Source: Collybiopsis luxurians FD-317 M1
Lineage: Eukaryota > Basidiomycota > Agaricomycetes > Agaricales > Omphalotaceae
Direction: 5' to 3'
NCBI GenBank assembly: GCA_000827265.1
Contig: KN834762.1
Coordinates: 188,939-252,938 of the forward strand
DNA length: 64,000 bases
Positions within the stretch are counted from its first letter, which is position 1; every line of letters starts with the position of its first letter. The position numbers were made by a program, and so were the translations under genes. The notes under the pieces are model-generated. The model saw only the letters and a program-made list of their open reading frames with translations. It had not been told where the DNA came from and made no database searches. Positions 57,964-64,000 of this stretch are shown here, piece after piece.

Positions 57964-60232
57964 TCAGTCCATGGTGTGTCCGAGATTGACGTGCACGGCT
58001 TTAACAGCGGTATAGCTGAAGGAGGCAAAGTTAGGCTGCAGCAAAAGGGGAAGAAAAAACCATACTTTTTCAGAGCATATTCACCAAGCTCACGACCAAT
58101 ACCAGATTGCTTGAATCCTCCAAACGGTATGTTGGCATGGAGCTGGTTCACGCAGTTGACCTACGGAAGAAAGAACGAATCGTAAATTGAACAGAAAGAC
58201 TGGCTTTGAAACGTACCCAAGCAGTTCCGGCTTGCAAACGGTGAGCCGTCGTGAGTGCACGATTAATATCCTTGCTGAAGACGGCTGAGGCTAAGCCGTA
58301 CATCGTATCGTTGGCTTGCCGAATAACATCTAAAAATTGTCGTGAATATCCGAAGATGCAACGGCACACTCAATAATGCATACCCTCTTCATCATCAAAT
58401 TTGATAATGACACCAACAGGACCGAAAATCTCTTCCTGCACGATTCTCATGTCAGGAGTGGTGTCGGTGAAGATGGTTGGCTGAATAAAGAATCCTTCCG
58501 TGCCGTGACGTTCACCGCCAAGGTGAACAGTAGCCCCCTGCTCCTTGCCGGATTTGATATAGTCCATAATACGCTATGAACGATACGAAACGTTAACAAT
58601 ATGTCGATTGGGAGATACAAAAAAATCACGGACATCATACTGGATCTGAGACACCTGCGGTCCCTGATAGGAGTCGGTGGCAAATGGATCGCCAACCTTC
58701 AGGGCCCTGGATTTCTCGGTGAACTTGGCCAAAAATTCATCATAGATACCAGACTGAACGAAAATACGAGAACCAGCGCAGCAGGCTTGCCCATGGTTCC
58801 AGCTTGAAAGGTGGATACAGTCAATATGCAATGTGAAACAGCTAGGGAGTAAAGATTCACTAGATTCCATGAGCAGCCCAGTTGACGGCTTGGTCAAGAT
58901 CGCAATCGTCGAAGACGATGTTAGGGCTCTTGCCTCCGAGCTCGAGAGTAACATCCTTGAGGTTGCTCTTTGCTGCAGCTTCCATAACCTTCCTGCCTAC
59001 CAAGGTCGAGCCGGTGAAAGCAACCTTTTCAATTTTCATGTGGCTGGAAATCGCAGCACCGACGGTCGGCCCATAACCAGTTAGCAGATTAAATGAACCA
59101 GGAGGAAAACCGGCTTCATGAATAAACTCGCACATCCGAATGGCGGTCAGAGCCGTGAATTCGGAAGGCTACGTCTCAAAGTCAGGATAGCGTTTAAGTC
59201 AAATAATAATAACGAAGAATGCCTTCATAATGACGCAGTTTCCTGTAGCGAGCGCTAATTGAACCTTTAGCGCGAGAGTGGCGTGGTGAATTACTGGAAC
59301 AACTTACCAGGACCGAGTTTCCAAGCCATCATCTGCGTTAAGCATTAGCGAAAGTCAAAAACAAAGGAAGGAATGGAAAAAACCAGTAGAGGGAAATTCC
59401 TGGACCCCGTCATATCAGTTCTTGGTCTCGACCCGGTGATAACCCTATCTTACCATGGAATTATTTGTCCCTAGAGAAAATATTTCAGTGGGTTACCGAG
59501 GTGAAGAAAAACAGAACTTACAACGACACCGATGGGTTCATGACGGGTATAAGTCAACTTTCGTTCATCAGTCTGGAAAGAATAATGTTAAGACGACGTC
59601 ATTGAATGAAAGCTTGAACGTACTTCTTGAACTTGACCGTGAATCTTGTCCGCCCAGCCAGCATAGTAGCGAATGGTGTCAATCGCGAATGTGGTATCGA
59701 CATCCATTGCCCAGTTGAAGGTCTTGCCTAAAAGGAGCCGAGTTAACGGGCCGGCGACCCGGAAATCTTCCCAAGATACGACGGAAATAACTACCATTGT
59801 CCAAGGCTTCCAGAGCCGCAAGTTCCTGCTGGTGATCTTCCATAATTTGAGCTAGTTTCGCCAATAACCTGGACCGAGTAGCACCAGGAGCGTTCAGACC
59901 CCAGGTAGTCCGGAAGGCCTTGTGGGCAGCTTCCACAGCGATATCGACATCTTTGGGTGTTGCTTCTGAGACCTTAGTAATCGTCTTTCCGGTAGCTAGA
60001 GAGATCAAAAGACTTGAGCGGTAAAAAACTGAAAGATCTGTTTAAACAAACCAGGATTTATCACGCTGAAGGTACCGATTGAGTTGCATATCTGGGTCAT
60101 AAACCGAGCGACCTACTCGATGTATGTGTTATCTGAACCTTCAACAAATTTCCCATTGATATAGAGACCAGTGTTGAAAGAAGTTTTGCCCTTGTAGGCG
60201 GGAGTGTTGAATTCGTGAGTGAAGATAGACAT
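57964..60232 (-). CDS. Aldehyde dehydrogenase, copy 1 of a tandem pair
   Basis: Fifteen exons give 500 residues; several are tiny (60065-60052, 59470-59454, 59399-59384). The enzyme oxidises aldehydes to acids with NAD(P)+. Seen: [77 protein letters not shown], the general base Glu in [11 protein letters not shown], the catalytic Cys in [25 protein letters not shown] and [19 protein letters not shown]. No targeting peptide is seen, so it is probably cytosolic (acetaldehyde dehydrogenase type). Exon lengths match copy 2 at exons 1-14. Intron 9 (59222-59169) begins GCATTC where copy 2 has GTATTT. Upstream on its strand are CCCCT (60305-60309, plus strand) and CTTTTAAG (60284-60291), shared with copy 2. 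Confidence 0.93.
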
Positions 60233-61288
60233 GGGTGATAAGGAAAAAGGAGAAGCTGGAGAGTTATTGAGGTCGATATTGTCCTTTTAAGTCCCTCGGG
60301 TATACCCCTTACCTCATAGTATCCACAAAAGGAATAGTTTTCAGTCATGAGAACAGGATTAAATCCCTCAGCTCCTTCCGAAGTTGTTTTGCTCCCTGGG
60401 AATTCTGAAGACGACATGAGAAACATCGTCACTGGAAATCACTACTGAACTACAACGCTGCATGTGCTTTGTAGATTATGCGACTCAATCCATATTCTAT
60501 GGACTGAGTGCGAAGAGGAACGATACGTGGTCAACGAAGCTTGGCAGAGTTGCCCTACACCCCAGCCGAGCTTGAGGCAACGGCGGCGGCCAGGTACATA
60601 GGCCATCCTCTGTGGCGGGAGTACGAGGCGGCGGATTTAGTTCCGTTGTTAGTCGCTCAGGTGTATTCTAGAATGAAACTTGGAACTTCATTTATCGATA
60701 AGTATTGCCGCTTCCACGCTGGCAGTCACCGCAATAACTTGAAGGAAGATCACTTTGCGCTCTGAACCGAATACTGAGCGAAAATTAAATGGTTCCCCTG
60801 TCACCCCCAACAGACGGGCGAAACATGTACATATAAAAAGTACAAGACTTTGACTTGCGTTAAATGATTCCAGTAACCGCCTACGAAGGCATCTGAACTG
60901 GATGGAGGCTTCCACGCCGGGAGTCACCACGATAGCTCGAGAGAAGATCGCTTTGAATTCTGAACCGAATACTGGGCGAAAATTAAGGGGTTCCCTGTCA
61001 TTCCAAATTCCAACAGATGGACGATACATATACATATAAGAGGCTTGCGTCCAGCAACCATCTAGTGCGAAGGCACCTGAACTGGCACACTGGGTGTAAC
61101 CGCGATAGATCGATAGAAGTTCTTGCGCTCTGAACCGAAGACTAAGCGATAGTTAACTGGTTCTTCTGTCATTCCAATAAATGGGCGATACATATGCATA
61201 TAAAGTACAAAACTTTGTCTGACTTGCGTTAAGTAAGTCCAATAACCAAAGGCCTCCAGTTTCCGAAGGCAACTAAACTGGAGACCTT
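60233..61288. promoter_or_regulatory. Intergenic region between the aldehyde dehydrogenases, with tandem repeats
   Basis: This holds the promoter of copy 1 (CTTTTAAG at 60284-60291, CCCCTTACCTC at 60305-60315) and the three-unit repeat at 60708-61287 that adjoins the 3' end of copy 2. The part at 60430-60700 is unique sequence without a convincing gene. Confidence 0.6.
60708..61287. repeat. Three imperfect tandem repeats of about 170-200 bp
   Basis: The landmark TCTGAACCGA occurs at 60761, 60959 and 61129, giving spacings of 198 and 170 bp. Each unit continues with a CTGTCA(T/C) segment, a GGGCGA- or GGACGA-type block, an ACATATRCATATAA-like block and CTTGCGT. On the minus strand all three units are open and share GSE.K, VFGSE and AVT. 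The units begin just beyond the stop of copy 2 and extend upstream of copy 1. Confidence 0.85.
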
Positions 61289-63545
61289 TCACATGGTATG
61301 TCCGAGGTTAACATGCACAGCTTTGACGGCAGTATAACTTGAGAGGGCATCAGATCAAGTTACAAACGAACAGATAAGAACAAGTAACACACTTCTTCAA
61401 GGCGTAATCGCCAAGTTCACGTCCGATGCCCGATTGCTTAAACCCTCCGAAAGGAACGTTGGCGTGAAGCATATTATAACAGTTCACCTGATAAGAATGA
61501 ATCTCAGACGTGGCTCACCCGATCAAAGAGCGACCTACCCAAGCAGTCCCAGCTTGTAGACGGTGAGCCGTGTTGAGCGCACGATTAATGTTCTGACTGA
61601 ACACAGCGGCAGCCAAACCATACATGGTGTCGTTGGCTTGCTGTATAACATCTTCAGTAGTAATTGTAAGCGACGTGACGGAGCCTTCTGGGAACTACGC
61701 ACCTTCCTCGTCTTCAAATTTGATCACAACACCGACAGGGCCGAAAATTTCCTCTTGAACGATCTTCATGTCAGGCTTTGTGTTGGTGAAAATGGTTGGC
61801 TGGATGAAATATCCTTCCAAGCCATGACGCTGACCACCAAGGTGGACAGTAGCTCCCTGTTCCTTTCCAGATTTGATGTAATCCATTATACGCTGTCGTA
61901 TCAAAGGGGTCTACAGTGAAATCGGGAAGGATCGAAAAGTAAAATCTTACGGACATCGTACTGGATCTGTGACACCTGGGGACCTTGGTAGGAATCTGGC
62001 GCAAATGGGTCGCCAACCTTTACAGCCTTTGTCTTCTCCGTAAACTTGGCCAAAAACTCATCGTAAATCCCAGATTGCACGAAAATACGAGAACCGGCAC
62101 AACAGCACTGGCCGTGATTCCAGCTACGAGATATTTAACGAAATGGCCTAAGGTTTTGCTCAGAAAAAAAAGGGACAAACTAGATTCCGTGAGCAGCCCA
62201 GTTTACGGCTTGATCGACATCAGCGTCATTGAAGATGATATTTGGGCTTTTCCCTCCGAGTTCGAGAGTGACGTCCTTGAGGTTACTCTTTGCTGCAGCT
62301 TCCATAACCTTCCTGCCTACCAGAGTCGAGCCAGTGAAAGCAATTTTTTCGATTTTCATGTGGTTGGACATCGCAGAACCAACAGTGTGACCGTAACCGG
62401 TGAGCAAATTGAATGAGCCAGGCGGGAAACCGGCTCTGTGTATGAGCTCACACATCCGAATGGCAGTCAAAGGTGTGAATTCGGAAGGCTATGACCAAGT
62501 TGATCTAACGTTTGAAGGCTGATAGCAACGCAGAAATACCTTCATGATTATGCAGTTTCCGGTAGCGAGCGCTGATCATACTTTGAGGACAAGAGTGGCG
62601 TGGGAAAAATTCCAGAACTTACCAGGGCCGATTTTCCAAGCCATCATCTGCGTAAACGTTAGGGAGAGTCAAAAAACAATGATAGCAACGGAGACAAACT
62701 AGTAGAGGAAAATTCCTGAACCGAATCGTATCAGCTCTTGGTCTCGAGGTGGTAAAAAAACTTATCTTACCATGGGATTATTTGTCCCTATGGAAAAAAA
62801 ATCTTTTTGAGCGAGTTGTCGGGGAGAAGAGAACCACGACCTACGACGACACCGATGGGTTCATGACGGGTATAGGTTAGCTTTCGTTCGTCGGTCTGGA
62901 GAAAAATTTTTTGAGACAGTGTCATTAAATAAATGGAAGCTTGAACGTACTTCTTGGACTTGACCAAGAATCTTGTCGGCCCAGCCAGCATAATAGCGAA
63001 TGGTTTCAATCGCAAATGCAGTGTCAACGCTCATTGCCCAGCTAAATGTCTTGCCTAGAAAGAGTGGAATAAATGGGCTGAGGTAGATGTCCTAAGAAGA
63101 CGTACCATTGTCCAACGCCTCCAAGGCAGCGAGCTCCTGCTGATTCTCTTCCATGAGTTGAGCAAGTTTGGACAACAACCTGGCTCGAGTGGAACCGGGA
63201 GCGTTGAGACCCCAGGAAGTCCGGAAGGCTTTGTGAGCAGCATCCACAGCGATATCGACATCCTTGGGCGTTGCTTCAGATACTTTGGTGATTGGTTTTC
63301 CGGTAGCTAAAGAAATTGGAAGACTTGAGCAGGTAGTAAATCGGAGAAGAAGGATAAGCAAACCAGGGTTAATGACACTAGCAAGCGGATTAGATGGGGT
63401 ATGTTTCCAGTGTAAAAGCAGATACGAACTCGATGTAAGTCTTGTCAGAACCTTCAACAAACTTTCCGTTAATATAGAGCCCGGTGTTGAAGGACGATTT
63501 GCCTTTGTAGGCAGGAGTGTTGAATTCGTGAGTGAAAGTGGACAT
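61289..63545 (-). CDS. Aldehyde dehydrogenase, copy 2 of a tandem pair
   Basis: Fifteen exons give 499 residues. Exons 1-14 are identical in length to those of copy 1 (116, 14, 201, 104, 51, 17, 16, 25, 32, 308, 169, 190, 113 and 95 nt), so the pair arose by tandem duplication. The active site is complete: [35 protein letters not shown] and [19 protein letters not shown]. It has all three cysteines at the catalytic position where copy 1 has Ala-Cys-Cys. Intron donors are all GT. Exon 2 encodes only VINP. The upstream CTTTTAAG (63581-63588) and CCCCTACCTC (63595-63604) match the copy 1 promoter. Role as for copy 1; the pair may differ in timing or substrate range. Confidence 0.93.
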
Positions 63546-64000
63546 GGCTGCAGATACCAAAATACTTCGAAATTCGACTGCTTTTAAGGACTCGCCCCTA
63601 CCTCTGAGCGTGAACGGTTGTCAGTCATGAGTCCCCCGTCAGCTCCTCTATAAATCCAATATCGATTTCACTTCCGCTTTGCTTCCATCTTGGACGTATT
63701 CCCGCGTCGCCAGATGCAAGATACTTCAATGTAGCACTACCCATTACCTGCTCGACCATAACTAGTGCGGTGATGTAGCTGTAAAAGTACAGGCCCAGTG
63801 CACAGGGTCCAAAGTAATCAGATGCAGGACGTGCTACCGGGACGAACCCTTGACGCTGGCGACCCCACCTGGCCTTTATTTGAGCCGCACCCGCCGTCGA
63901 TTGATCGAATCTCCATTTCCCCGGAAACTGCTCCGTGCGGGGAAGCGAGATGGAGAGGACGCCTCTCCGTCGCCTGAGTCCGTCTGATTCTTGGGCCGAA
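63546..64000. promoter_or_regulatory. Upstream region of aldehyde dehydrogenase copy 2
   Basis: Near the gene are CTTTTAAG (63581-63588) and CCCCTACCTC (63595-63604), shared with copy 1. CCCCT is a stress-response (Msn2/4-type) core in other fungi. A GC-rich end (63900-64000) includes TGCGGGGAAG at 63936, resembling a CreA-type site. No coding exon is clear up to the window edge. Confidence 0.45.

Noticed and set aside
57964..63545. Two aldehyde dehydrogenase pseudogenes, because short open frames are interrupted
   Set aside because: Both genes assemble to full-length 500- and 499-residue enzymes with the same exon lengths and intact active sites.
1..64000. CRISPR arrays, insertion sequences, transposase or reverse transcriptase genes
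   Set aside because: No regularly spaced identical repeats and no transposase, integrase or reverse transcriptase motifs were seen in any frame.
1..64000. tRNA or rRNA genes
   Set aside because: I found no stretch with convincing tRNA A and B box spacing or rRNA sequence by eye. A covariance search could still find one.

Overview
This window is nuclear DNA of a filamentous basidiomycete, most likely an agaricomycete. The genes are dense and cut by many introns of about 50-60 nt. No plastid, bacterial or viral genes are seen. The families present (Rad17, Atg12, EMC8/9, Dur3, Bem46, F-box, small secreted proteins, expanded cyanamide-hydratase-like HD proteins) fit that lineage. I rebuilt gene models by hand from splice sites, reading frame and remembered family conservation; I ran no alignments.

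Layout. 1-12.4 kb: 3'-truncated RAD17 (-), an LRR-like unknown (+), a MYND-finger protein (+), a PIN-like auxin efflux carrier (-) and a NYN-domain protein (+). 12.7-18.9 kb: a small secreted cysteine protein (-), a decayed copy of the uridine phosphorylase 3' end, an F-box protein (-), uridine phosphorylase (-) and, divergent from it, an ICL/PEP-mutase family enzyme (+). 20.4-26.5 kb: Bem46-type hydrolase (+) and two tandem paralogous small hydrophobic secreted proteins (+). 27.4-37.5 kb: a giant disordered RING-H2 protein (-), a Ser/Thr-rich single-pass membrane protein (+) and a nuclear-looking disordered protein (+). 38.2-42.6 kb: HpcH/HpaI aldolase (+), a seven-TM protein (-) and an NAD(P)-dependent reductase (-). 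42.8-57.6 kb: three cyanamide-hydratase-like genes surround EMC8/9, an O-methyltransferase with a long disordered tail, the urea transporter DUR3 and ATG12. 58.0-63.5 kb: two tandem 15-exon aldehyde dehydrogenases separated by a three-unit repeat.

Two points stand out. First, by my models ten introns use GC instead of GT at the donor, eight of them between 49.7 and 59.2 kb and four in DUR3 alone. Second, three copies of a family that includes cyanamide hydratase (cyanamide to urea) sit within 15 kb of a urea transporter whose promoter carries three GATA-factor sites, suggesting a nitrogen-scavenging neighbourhood. That functional link is an inference.
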